From assembly GCA_031271975.1 (NCBI GenBank), contig JAISUR010000001.1:1-32481 (forward strand): 32,481 nt of DNA, written 5' to 3'. The position numbers and the translations under genes were made by a program. Under the pieces are notes generated by a model. The model did not search any database. It had not been told where the DNA came from and saw nothing but the letters and a program-made list of their open reading frames with translations. Numbering within the stretch: position 1 is the first letter of the stretch; every line of letters starts with the position of its first letter. This document shows, one piece after another, positions 17,623 through 25,407 of this stretch. Origin of the DNA: Propionibacteriaceae bacterium. Lineage in GTDB: Bacteria; Actinomycetota; Actinomycetes; Propionibacteriales; Propionibacteriaceae.

Positions 17623-17629
17623 GGCCCAA

Positions 17630-18328
17630 ATGAGAGCGATGAACCTTGCCAACGAGAAACAGCGCGACGCCGAGATCGGCTTGGAATCGCTGCGCAAACG
17701 CGAGGCTGTCCGGATGGTGTTGCCCGACGGCGGCGAGCGCAGTTCCGTGAAGTTCCTGAAGACGACGGCCGACATGGACAAGCTGACGTCCCAGTTCGGC
17801 GACATCAAAGCTGTTGGCCAGGCCATCATCGACGGCGATCCGGAGACGGACATCGAGCTCGTGGGGCGTTATCTGCCCAAGACGCACCGCCTGTATCTGA
17901 CGGCGGCGGGCGACATCGCCTACCGCGTCCGCTTGGAGCAGGTGCGCTACAACCCGGACGGCGCCGAACTCGACCGCCGCGACGCCACCAAGACGCCCGC
18001 CAATGTGGCCACCGAGACGCCGATCACCTGGAGCGGCCGCAAGTTCCCGAAAGAGCAGGCCATCCGCAGGTTCGTCTTCACGCGCAAGTACCAGTTGCGG
18101 CATACCAACGGCCTGACGTTCGACTTCCTTTACGACATGGCCAAGCAGTTGCACGACGCCGATTCGCTGATGCTGGTCGGCGCCGGCCCCAAAGGCACCG
18201 AACCGCTGATCCTGACCACCGGCGGCGAGCCTTACCGCGCCTTCCTGGAAGGCCGCGTGGACTCGGACAAATACTGCCTGATCCTGCATCTGTCCAACCA
18301 AGAGCTGAAAGCGATCCCCGCCTCATGA
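17630..18328 (+). CDS. Unrecognised 232-residue protein, second gene of the ligase cassette
   Basis: I do not recognise a named family. There is no signal peptide or membrane segment. The N-terminus is charged and probably helical (N-L-A-N-E-K-Q-R-D-A-E). The middle has D-I-E-L-V-G-R-Y-L-P and a strand-rich R-L-Y-L-T-A-A-G-D-I-A-Y-R-V. Further on come R-R-F-V-F-T-R-K-Y-Q-L-R-H and a helix T-F-D-F-L-Y-D-M-A-K-Q-L. ATG at 17630 is chosen because GAGG lies five bases upstream and only eight bases separate it from the previous stop; an open frame continues further 5' but would overlap that gene. The tight spacing and position before a ligase suggest a joint role in nucleic-acid processing; the sequence alone does not prove this. 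Confidence 0.8.
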   Translation: MRAMNLANEKQRDAEIGLESLRKREAVRMVLPDGGERSSVKFLKTTADMDKLTSQFGDIKAVGQAIIDGDPETDIELVGRYLPKTHRLYLTAAGDIAYRVRLEQVRYNPDGAELDRRDATKTPANVATETPITWSGRKFPKEQAIRRFVFTRKYQLRHTNGLTFDFLYDMAKQLHDADSLMLVGAGPKGTEPLILTTGGEPYRAFLEGRVDSDKYCLILHLSNQELKAIPAS

Positions 18329-18386
18329 ACCCGGTACCGGACTGGCATCTCCGGACGAACCCCGGTCCCAACCGAAAGGTGACCCA

Positions 18387-19811
18387 ATGACCCTCGACCG
18401 ATCCAAGATGACCGACAAGGGCTACCTGGAAGGGGACGCCAGCGCGGTCGGCCAAGACACAGTCCAGCTCGTCGCGGACTACAAGAAGGATGTCTGCAAG
18501 GCGTACATCTCGCTCAACCCCACGCAGGTCGACACCCGCCTGGGCGGCACGAAATACCAGGTGACCAGGAAATATGACGGCGAGTTGGCCGTCATCTTCT
18601 ATTCCGGGGACGAGCTTTTCACCATCAACACGGGCGGCAAGGTGCGAGCCGGGCTGCCTTGCCACGACGCGGCGTTGGCGGCGCTCCAAGCCAGCGGGCT
18701 GAAGTCGGCCGTGATCCCGGCGGAGCTTTTCGTGGCCGAGGACGCCGGGCGCACGCGCGTTTTCGACGTGCTGGCCGCGCTGGCCGACAAGAAGCGCCTC
18801 GGCGAGCTGCGGCTGGCTCCGTTCGAGATCATCTCGCTGGACGGCGTGGACTACCAGCCCGGCTCGTACACCGAAGTGCACGCCAAGCTCACGGAGCTTT
18901 TCACCGGGTCGCAGGTGGCCCCGGTGCGCATGCGGGAGGCCGATTCGCGCGGCCAGGTGAAGGAGATTTTCGAACAGTGGGTGGGTGCCGAGGGGGCGGA
19001 AGGATTGGTGGTTCGCTGCGAGTTGCCGCTGGTCTACAAGGTCAAGCCGGTCTACACCGTCGACGTGGTGGTGGTCGGCTATTCCGAGTCTGCGGAAACC
19101 AAAGGCCTGGCCCGCTCGATGCTGGTGGCGATGATGACCGACGACGGCCGCTACCAGGTGGTCGGGCATGTCGGCGGCGGCTTCTCCGACACTGCCCGCA
19201 AGCAGTGGTTCGACCGCCTGGCGCCGCAGGAGGTGGAGTCGTCGTACATCGAGACGGATTCCAACCACGTCGCCTTCCACATGGTCGCCCCGACAACCGT
19301 CATCGAGGTGAAAGTCAACGACGTGCTCTTCGAGAACACGTCCGGACCGCTGGTCAATCCGATCTTGAGTTTCGATGGCGCTTGGAGCCGGCTCGGCCAG
19401 GCGCGCGGCATCGCGATCATCTCCCCGGTGTTCGAACGCGTCCGCGAGGACAAGCAGGCCACGCCCGACCAGGTGCGCCTGTCCCAGATCGAGGAGTTCA
19501 TGAGCTGGCCCACGCCGGCCGCCACCGAGCTGGGTGCCGACGTAGCCGCGTCTACCGTGCTGCGCCGCGCGGTGTTCCGCAAGGAGCTCGGCGACAAGTT
19601 GATGGTGATGAAGTTCCTGGTATGGAAGACGAACAAAGAGAAATATGGCTATCCCGCATACGTTTTCAGCTATACCAACTTCTCGTCGGACCGGGCCGAC
19701 CCGCTCGCCACGGAAGTGCGGATTTCCTCCGACGAAGCCCAGATTCTCCGAATTTGTGAAGAGTTTCAGGAGAAGAATGTGAAAAAGGGCTGGCACCCAG
19801 TCAGCGGGTAG
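18387..19811 (+). CDS. ATP-dependent DNA/RNA ligase-like protein with an extra C-terminal domain
   Basis: A 474-residue protein with the complete set of covalent nucleotidyltransferase motifs. Motif I is K62-Y-D-G, whose Lys would carry AMP. Motif III is around E113 (P-A-E-L-F), IIIa is F-E-I-I-S-L-D-G near 146, motif IV is E205-G-L-V-V-R and motif V is K218-V-K220. An OB-fold follows (about 223-355) with V-G-H-V-G-G-G-F-S-D-T, as in bacterial ATP-dependent DNA ligases of the LigC/LigD type, then R-E-D-K near 353 as a likely motif VI. Residues ~361-474 form an added domain I do not recognise. GAAAGGTG precedes the ATG. It lies 58 bases after the second cassette gene. Whether it seals DNA or RNA cannot be decided here. 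No Ku, polymerase or nuclease domain is fused or adjacent. Confidence 0.87.
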   Translation: MTLDRSKMTDKGYLEGDASAVGQDTVQLVADYKKDVCKAYISLNPTQVDTRLGGTKYQVTRKYDGELAVIFYSGDELFTINTGGKVRAGLPCHDAALAALQASGLKSAVIPAELFVAEDAGRTRVFDVLAALADKKRLGELRLAPFEIISLDGVDYQPGSYTEVHAKLTELFTGSQVAPVRMREADSRGQVKEIFEQWVGAEGAEGLVVRCELPLVYKVKPVYTVDVVVVGYSESAETKGLARSMLVAMMTDDGRYQVVGHVGGGFSDTARKQWFDRLAPQEVESSYIETDSNHVAFHMVAPTTVIEVKVNDVLFENTSGPLVNPILSFDGAWSRLGQARGIAIISPVFERVREDKQATPDQVRLSQIEEFMSWPTPAATELGADVAASTVLRRAVFRKELGDKLMVMKFLVWKTNKEKYGYPAYVFSYTNFSSDRADPLATEVRISSDEAQILRICEEFQEKNVKKGWHPVSG

Positions 19812-19852
19812 CGATAGTTTGGGCGACACCTGACAACAGTGCGAGGTGTTAC

Positions 19853-22800
19853 ATGTCCCCGAACATGCCCCGGCCGTCGCGCATTGGCTGCTTGGCAGCC
19901 GCGATCGCCCTTATCGTTTCCCTGTCCCCCGCGACCCCTGCGGATGCCGCGCCCGAGCCTGATCCGGCCGACACTCCCGCCGAAACCGCCGCCGAACTGC
20001 CACTGACCGCGGCGACGGCCATCCCAGACACGGAGGTCACACTGGCCCCGCGCCTGGATCCGACCGACGAAAACGTGGAGGCTTCGGCGCTGGTGGCGCT
20101 GCCCAACGACGGCGTCACCGCGGCCCAGGTCAAGGCGGCCGTGAAAGCCGCCGGCGGCGACATCGAGATCGTCCGCAACCCGAAGCCGGCGGACGCCCAG
20201 CGCACAGTCTTGCTGCAGATGGACCCGGCCAAGTCGGCGGCGGTAGCCGCGAAGCTGGTGCAATCGGGCCTTTTCCAAGCGGTGGACTACAAGGCCAAGG
20301 TGAAAGTGGCCGCGTACACGGTCGATCCCGACGACCCGATGTTCGGAACCGAGCAGTGGAATCTGAAAGCCTATCCGGGCGCGAACTTCCAGGCCGCCTG
20401 GGGGCAACTGGAGTCGGCAGCCGGCCCGGAAGCGGCGCCCATCGCGCTGATCGACACCGGTTTCGACCTCACCCACCCCGACAAGGGCGACAACATCATC
20501 TCCGGCTATGACTACGTGGCCGACGACCCGATCGTCGTCGACGAGGGCGGGCATGGCACGCAGATGGGCGGCGTGATGGCCGCCAAAACGAACAACGGCA
20601 TCATGGTCGCCGGAGCCGCCTGGGACGCCAAAGTTATCGCCTACCGCGTCGGCGACTACTACCTGGACACGGAGATGATCGCCAACGCGGTGTTCCAAGC
20701 AGTCGACGACGGCGCAAAGGTGATCTCTATGTCGTTCGGCTCCGAATACCCCGATTCGGTGATGCACCGCGCCTTGGATTACGCCTTCGCCAACCACGTG
20801 GTTTTGGTCGGCGCGGCCGGCAATGAGCCGGTGTGGCAGTGGCGAGACATGGAGTGGCCCAGCTCGCAGTATCCGGGCAACTATCCGCCGGTCATCACCG
20901 TCGGCGGCCGCACGCCAGAAGGTGAGCACGATCCCACAACCCTGGAATACGAAGGCATCGATGTCGCCGCACCTTCGACCGGCTTCATGTCGCTGGCCAC
21001 CGGTGGCGGTGTAACTATGACCGGTGGCACGTCTGCGGCCACGGCGGGCACTTCAGCGGCCGCCAGCCTGGTGTTGCGCGCTAACCCGTACCTGAGCGCG
21101 ATGCAGGTGCGCCAGATTCTCTTCGACACGGCGCGCGACGTGGGCCCGGCGGGCATCGACGACGAATCCGGGCACGGCATGATCGATGCCGCCGCCGCGA
21201 TGACGCTGGCCAAGAACACCGCGCCCTCCACCACGCGCTCGGTGATGATCACCAACGTGAAAGAAGACGTCAAGCTGAAAGTCCTGCCCGGACAGACCAG
21301 TTCCATACAGGTGACCGCCGTCGTGGAGGGTGACACTGGCCCCAGATTCACCTATTCGATGACCGCGCCCGACGGCTCCCCCGCGCCAGGCCAGCTGTCG
21401 CCGGAAGGCCTGTTGAGTTTCACCATGCCCAGCACCGCCCAACCCGGCGACCAGTTGCAGTTCCGGGTGACCGTCGCCGCGGCGGGCGCGACTGCCGACA
21501 CGGTCTTGTTCACCGCGACAGCGCAACTGCCCGACTTTGCGGTGGATTTCGCTTCGTACAATCTCGTCGCCAAAGCGGGCAGCAGCACGGCTTTGCCCCT
21601 GACCTACTCAGCGGGCATCGACCCGGCGAACGTCCGGCTAGAACTGCGCCCATCGGCCCTGGCGGTCACGTGCGAAATCGTCGACGGCCAGACCATTTGC
21701 CAGTCGATGGAGACACCCGACTGCATAAGCGTTTCCGGCCTGCAAGTCACCGTCAACTGCGCGGCCACGTTCGCCATGCCGATCCGGCTGCAAGCGACGT
21801 ACTTACCCACCGGCCAGCGCTACTCCTCCAGCTACTCCTTGCTGACCGTGTCGCGATCCGGGAAGCTGCTGGAGTTGGCCAATGCAACGCCCACGGCCCG
21901 GCTCGACCCGCTTTACGGCACCACTGTGCCGTTGGCCGCGGCGGACGGCCGGGCGGTGACCTGCTCAGCAGGCCTGGGCGAAGGCTGGGAACTCAACGAT
22001 CACTATTCGCTGTCCGGCTGCGATCTGGCGGTGCATCCGAACCTGGGCGCTAGGTGGTACGGCGCGCCAGGCGGGTTGGTGCACGACAACTCGGCACTCG
22101 TGTTCGTCGAGGACCCGGCCTCCGGAGACGCGGCTCCGGCCGAAGTGAGTATCACATCCACAGTGGGAGACCACAATTACGACGATGTCGACCTAGCGCC
22201 CGGCGAATCCCGCGTCGTTCCCGCCGCGGACACCGGCTTCACCTCGGACAACGTGCTGGTCACATCCTGGATGAACCCCTTGTGCAGCCCGGACTTCTAT
22301 CCGGACTTCCCACCACGCTCGATCGTGACCGTCTCGGGCGACTTGGTGGTGACCATGCCCGCAACGGACACGCCCTGGTGCTTTGAGCCGACTGTGGCAT
22401 TCGTGGATCTGGAGTCTGGAATCCCCTTCTACCAGGACTACTACATCTACAGCGAGGATTCCGGCGTGCCTGAGGTCACGGCGTCGTTCGGCGACCCTGG
22501 CCAGGCGGCCCCCGGGCAGACGCTCACAGCGACTCTGACCGTGAGCGTGTCCAGCGGGAGCAAGGCCAACCTTCCAGTGAGCTTCACCCTCTCAGACGGG
22601 TTGGAGTTGGTCTCCGCGTCAACCAAGACCAACTCAACGGGGAAGGCGACTGTCAGCTTCAAGTCATCCAAGGACATTGTCGCCGCTATCGCAGCCACGG
22701 TCACGAAGAACGGCGTGGAGTATCAGGCCGGTACCTACGCCAAGTTCACTTCCGGCCAGAGCCACCTGCACGCGACCTTGGATGCCGGTGTGTCGGCTGT

Positions 22801-24430
22801 GATCGCTGACGGCGCGAGCGCCCACACCGTCACCGCACGGGTATTCGACGAGAACGGACAGCCGGCGGACATTCCAGCCGGCGAGTTGACTCTCGCGTCA
22901 GACCTGGCGGGGTCGAGCGTGGGCCCGGCGCAGCGTGTCTCACAAGGGGTTTACCAAGCCCAGGTCACATCCACGCAGGCGGGGACCGCGCACATAACGG
23001 CGCATTGGGCCGATCAGTCCGATTGGTACGGCGGACTGCTCGGTGCCGCCATCGCGGTGCAGTTCGTCGGGGCACCGGCGCATCTGTCCGTGTGGTCGTT
23101 CCCCCAAGGCCCGGGTATACACGAGGTTTACGCCGTCGCCCACGACGAGGCGTGGAACCAACTGGACAACGTGCGCCTCAAACTCAGGGTCAGTTATGGA
23201 GCCACGCTGGTCAGCGGCGAAATCGCAGAAACGTCCGCAGGTGAGGCCACTTGGCTCGTCGACTACCAGGGCGGCGTGAACATACTCTTGACCGTCGCAC
23301 TCGTCGACGCCGAAGATCCGATGCCAACGGAAACCGTTGTCCACGTGCCCAGCGCCAAACCGACCGCGTTGCGACTGGAAGTCACCGGCGGCAAGGGCTC
23401 CTTCCGAGAGATCACCGCGACGCTGACCGATGCCGACGGCGCCCCGGTTACCAACGCGGACTTGTGGATGTGGGCGGACAACAGTCCGGGCATGATCCAG
23501 AGACGGAGTGCCGTCTACACCGACTCGAAGGGCCAGGTGACGGCCGAATACTGGGCGACCAGCCTCGGAAAACACACGGTCGGGGCGTCGGCAACCAGCT
23601 TGGAAACAGGCTGGCAGATCACCTCCTTCGAGATCACCGAACTCGGCTGCCTGGGCAAACCCGAGATGGTCGGCAACTACCGCGTCGGCCAACTCATGTC
23701 GGTGGTTTGGCCCGACTGCCCGCAGATCATGTACGTGACCTGGTTTGCGGGAAACCGGCAGGTGGGATACGACCCGCTGTATGTGCCAACTGAGGAAGAT
23801 CTGGGCAAGCGTATCCACGCCGTGGTCTTCAACCAGCAGGGGCACGACTACCGCTCCACCGCGACCGATGTGTCGCCGCGTTCGGTGCGTTGGTACTTGG
23901 ATGTGGGCACGGACCAGCGTTTCTATACGGCGATCAACTTCTTGGCGTCCAACCACATAGCTAGCGCCCAAACGTCCAACGACTACTTCTTCCCAGAGCG
24001 GGCGTTGACCCGCGGCGAATTCGCCGCCTACCTGTACCGGATCGGCGGCCGTCCCAAGTTCACCGCGCCGGACACGCCAACGTTTACCGACGTGCCCAAG
24101 ACACACATGTTCTACGCCGAGATTGAATGGATGAAGGCCACAGGCCTCACCAGCGGCAAAGGCGCGGGCACGTTCAAACCCGCAGACCCAGTCACCAGAG
24201 GCGAAATGGCCGCATTCCTGCACCGCTTCGACATCATGGTCAACGGACCCGCGAACGTGTCCGCCCCAGTGCCGCACTTCAAAGACGTGCCGCGCGACAA
24301 CACGTTCTACTTCGACATCGAATGGATGCTCGCCACCGGCCTGGCCTCGCCCAACACCTACTTCTACCCAACCCGCGAATGCCTACGCGACGAATTCGCC
24401 GCATTCGTGTCCCGGTACTTGGGAAGCTGA
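19853..24430 (+). CDS. Secreted subtilisin-like (S8) protease with Ig-like domains and three S-layer-homology domains
   Basis: A 1525-residue exported protein. The signal peptide is clear (hydrophobic run, then P-A-D-A-A). After a pro-region comes an S8 domain with D201 (L-I-D-T-G), H234 (G-G-H-G-T), N324 (A-A-G-N-E) and S394 (G-G-T-S-A-A-T). The middle has several beta-rich domains, some Big/invasin-like (V-T-A-R-V-F-D-E-N-G-Q-P). Residues ~1345-1525 hold three S-layer-homology domains, each with the F-x-D-V and (M/Y)-x-x-I-E-W-M patterns and an R-x-E-F-A-A or R-G-E-M-A-A helix. GAGGTG precedes the ATG at 19853, 41 bases after the ligase stop, so read-through is possible. Its N-terminal ~500 residues parallel the subtilase at 11588-16858, but the anchoring end differs entirely. 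Confidence 0.92.
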   Translation: MSPNMPRPSRIGCLAAAIALIVSLSPATPADAAPEPDPADTPAETAAELPLTAATAIPDTEVTLAPRLDPTDENVEASALVALPNDGVTAAQVKAAVKAAGGDIEIVRNPKPADAQRTVLLQMDPAKSAAVAAKLVQSGLFQAVDYKAKVKVAAYTVDPDDPMFGTEQWNLKAYPGANFQAAWGQLESAAGPEAAPIALIDTGFDLTHPDKGDNIISGYDYVADDPIVVDEGGHGTQMGGVMAAKTNNGIMVAGAAWDAKVIAYRVGDYYLDTEMIANAVFQAVDDGAKVISMSFGSEYPDSVMHRALDYAFANHVVLVGAAGNEPVWQWRDMEWPSSQYPGNYPPVITVGGRTPEGEHDPTTLEYEGIDVAAPSTGFMSLATGGGVTMTGGTSAATAGTSAAASLVLRANPYLSAMQVRQILFDTARDVGPAGIDDESGHGMIDAAAAMTLAKNTAPSTTRSVMITNVKEDVKLKVLPGQTSSIQVTAVVEGDTGPRFTYSMTAPDGSPAPGQLSPEGLLSFTMPSTAQPGDQLQFRVTVAAAGATADTVLFTATAQLPDFAVDFASYNLVAKAGSSTALPLTYSAGIDPANVRLELRPSALAVTCEIVDGQTICQSMETPDCISVSGLQVTVNCAATFAMPIRLQATYLPTGQRYSSSYSLLTVSRSGKLLELANATPTARLDPLYGTTVPLAAADGRAVTCSAGLGEGWELNDHYSLSGCDLAVHPNLGARWYGAPGGLVHDNSALVFVEDPASGDAAPAEVSITSTVGDHNYDDVDLAPGESRVVPAADTGFTSDNVLVTSWMNPLCSPDFYPDFPPRSIVTVSGDLVVTMPATDTPWCFEPTVAFVDLESGIPFYQDYYIYSEDSGVPEVTASFGDPGQAAPGQTLTATLTVSVSSGSKANLPVSFTLSDGLELVSASTKTNSTGKATVSFKSSKDIVAAIAATVTKNGVEYQAGTYAKFTSGQSHLHATLDAGVSAVIADGASAHTVTARVFDENGQPADIPAGELTLASDLAGSSVGPAQRVSQGVYQAQVTSTQAGTAHITAHWADQSDWYGGLLGAAIAVQFVGAPAHLSVWSFPQGPGIHEVYAVAHDEAWNQLDNVRLKLRVSYGATLVSGEIAETSAGEATWLVDYQGGVNILLTVALVDAEDPMPTETVVHVPSAKPTALRLEVTGGKGSFREITATLTDADGAPVTNADLWMWADNSPGMIQRRSAVYTDSKGQVTAEYWATSLGKHTVGASATSLETGWQITSFEITELGCLGKPEMVGNYRVGQLMSVVWPDCPQIMYVTWFAGNRQVGYDPLYVPTEEDLGKRIHAVVFNQQGHDYRSTATDVSPRSVRWYLDVGTDQRFYTAINFLASNHIASAQTSNDYFFPERALTRGEFAAYLYRIGGRPKFTAPDTPTFTDVPKTHMFYAEIEWMKATGLTSGKGAGTFKPADPVTRGEMAAFLHRFDIMVNGPANVSAPVPHFKDVPRDNTFYFDIEWMLATGLASPNTYFYPTRECLRDEFAAFVSRYLGS

Positions 24431-24446
24431 CCGGCAGCAAGGTCAT

Positions 24447-24600
24447 CCCGGACTAGTTCCGGCATCCCCCTTCACCTGTCATCCCGGACTAGTTCCGGGG
24501 TCCCCGCAAAGTATCGAAGAACTTTGTGGGGTGGTGTTCCGGGATCTCGGACGAAGTCCGTGTGCCCCGCAGGGGCACTCTTCCAGGGCGCATGGGACTC
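24447..24600 (+). repeat. Dispersed composite palindromic elements after the SLH subtilase
   Basis: A short copy (GTCATCCCGGACTAGTTCCG at 24443) is followed by the fullest copy in the window at 24478-24600. That copy has the palindromic core, the CAAAGT/ACTTTG hairpin, TTCCGGGATCTCGGACGAAG, and a GTGCCCC/GGGGCAC hairpin ending in a GCGCATGGGAC tail. It lies in the convergent gap between the subtilase and SRAP genes. Confidence 0.9.
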
Positions 24601-24608
24601 CGTCCCAA

Positions 24609-24710
24609 GATGCCGGAACAAGTCCGGCATGACGGTGGGGTCTTGCCGGAACTAGTCCGGCATGACGGTGGGGTCTTGCCGGAACAAGTCCGGCATGACG
24701 GCGGGGCCTT
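24609..24710. repeat. Three tandem 33-bp palindromic units at the SRAP gene end
   Basis: Units with GCCGGAAC at 24612, 24645 and 24678 share GTCCGGCATGACGGNGGGG and are almost identical. They are the core module of the dispersed element in head-to-tail array. The second and third units encode the end of the SRAP protein and supply its stop codon. There are no unique spacers, so it is not a CRISPR array. Confidence 0.9.
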
Positions 24711-25407
24711 GCCCACACCAGAAGGCGTCAATCAGCCCTGGGTCGTCGCGCTTCTGGCCGGGCACGGCGCTCAGCCACCCGCTGCCCACTTTGCGGTACT
24801 CCAGTGCCGTCGCCACCCCTCCCGACAAGTCCATGGCGGCGTCCAGCAGGGCGCGCTGGTCGGCGGCGGGGTCGAGCCAGTCGTCGTAGAGCCGCGGGGC
24901 CAGGTACAGCGGCTGCCTGTCGTGGATCAGCACCATTTCCCCTTGTGGGGGCCGGGTGATGATGGTGGCTGAAAGCACCCAGCGCTCCGGGTCGGCGCGG
25001 TCCTGCCACCATTCGTACAGTCCGGCGAGGGCCAACACGCCCCCGTCCGACGGCGTGGCGAAGTAGCTTTGCCGGTCGGCTTTGCGGCGCTCGTAGAAGC
25101 CGTCGACGGGGATGATCGCGCGCCGCCGGGCCATCGCGAAGCGGTACATGCCCGAGGTGAACAGCTTCTCGCAGCGCGCGTTGAAGGGCGTGGGCCCGTC
25201 GGTGAGCGACTTCTTGAACGGCGGCACCAACCCCCAGCGGGCCGACGCGAGCCGGCGCGGCTTCTCGGCGGGCTGCATGACGATGGCGATCTGTTCAGAT
25301 GGGGCGAAGTTGTAGGACGGGCCGGGCAGGTCGTCGGCGATTTCGGCGATGTCGAACAGCGGAGCCAAGTCCGAACTGGCCCGGGCGAGGACGAACCGCC
25401 CGCACAT
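24652..25407 (-). CDS. SRAP-domain protein (YedK/HMCES family, abasic-site DNA crosslinker)
   Basis: A 251-residue SOS-response-associated peptidase-fold protein. The family binds abasic sites in single-stranded DNA through a covalent bond to Cys2 and shields them from cleavage. The mature start M-C-G-R-F fixes ATG at 25407. The active-site set is present: C2, N76 (F-N-A-R), E106 (G-F-Y-E) and H162 (I-H-D-R-Q-P-L-Y-L). The start overlaps the stop of the upstream PAS gene by one base (TGATG), indicating translational coupling. The C-terminal ~16 residues (A-V-M-P-D-L-F-R-Q-D-P-T and V-M-P-D) are translated palindromic repeat and replace or extend the native end. Confidence 0.93.
   Translation of the reverse strand: MCGRFVLARASSDLAPLFDIAEIADDLPGPSYNFAPSEQIAIVMQPAEKPRRLASARWGLVPPFKKSLTDGPTPFNARCEKLFTSGMYRFAMARRRAIIPVDGFYERRKADRQSYFATPSDGGVLALAGLYEWWQDRADPERWVLSATIITRPPQGEMVLIHDRQPLYLAPRLYDDWLDPAADQRALLDAAMDLSGGVATALEYRKVGSGWLSAVPGQKRDDPGLIDAFWCGQGPAVMPDLFRQDPTVMPD

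Noticed and set aside
17384-17629. N-terminal extension of the second cassette gene
   Set aside because: It would overlap the first gene by over 200 bases, and GAGG before ATG 17630 gives a better start.
18078-19829. Open frame of 583 codons on the minus strand opposite the ligase gene
   Set aside because: Shadow frame in GC-rich DNA; the plus-strand ligase has complete motifs and the minus translation is Arg/His-rich with no family features.
24609-24710. Three regular 33-bp repeats, CRISPR-like at first sight
   Set aside because: Units are directly adjacent with no unique spacers and overlap a coding end; they belong to the palindromic element family.
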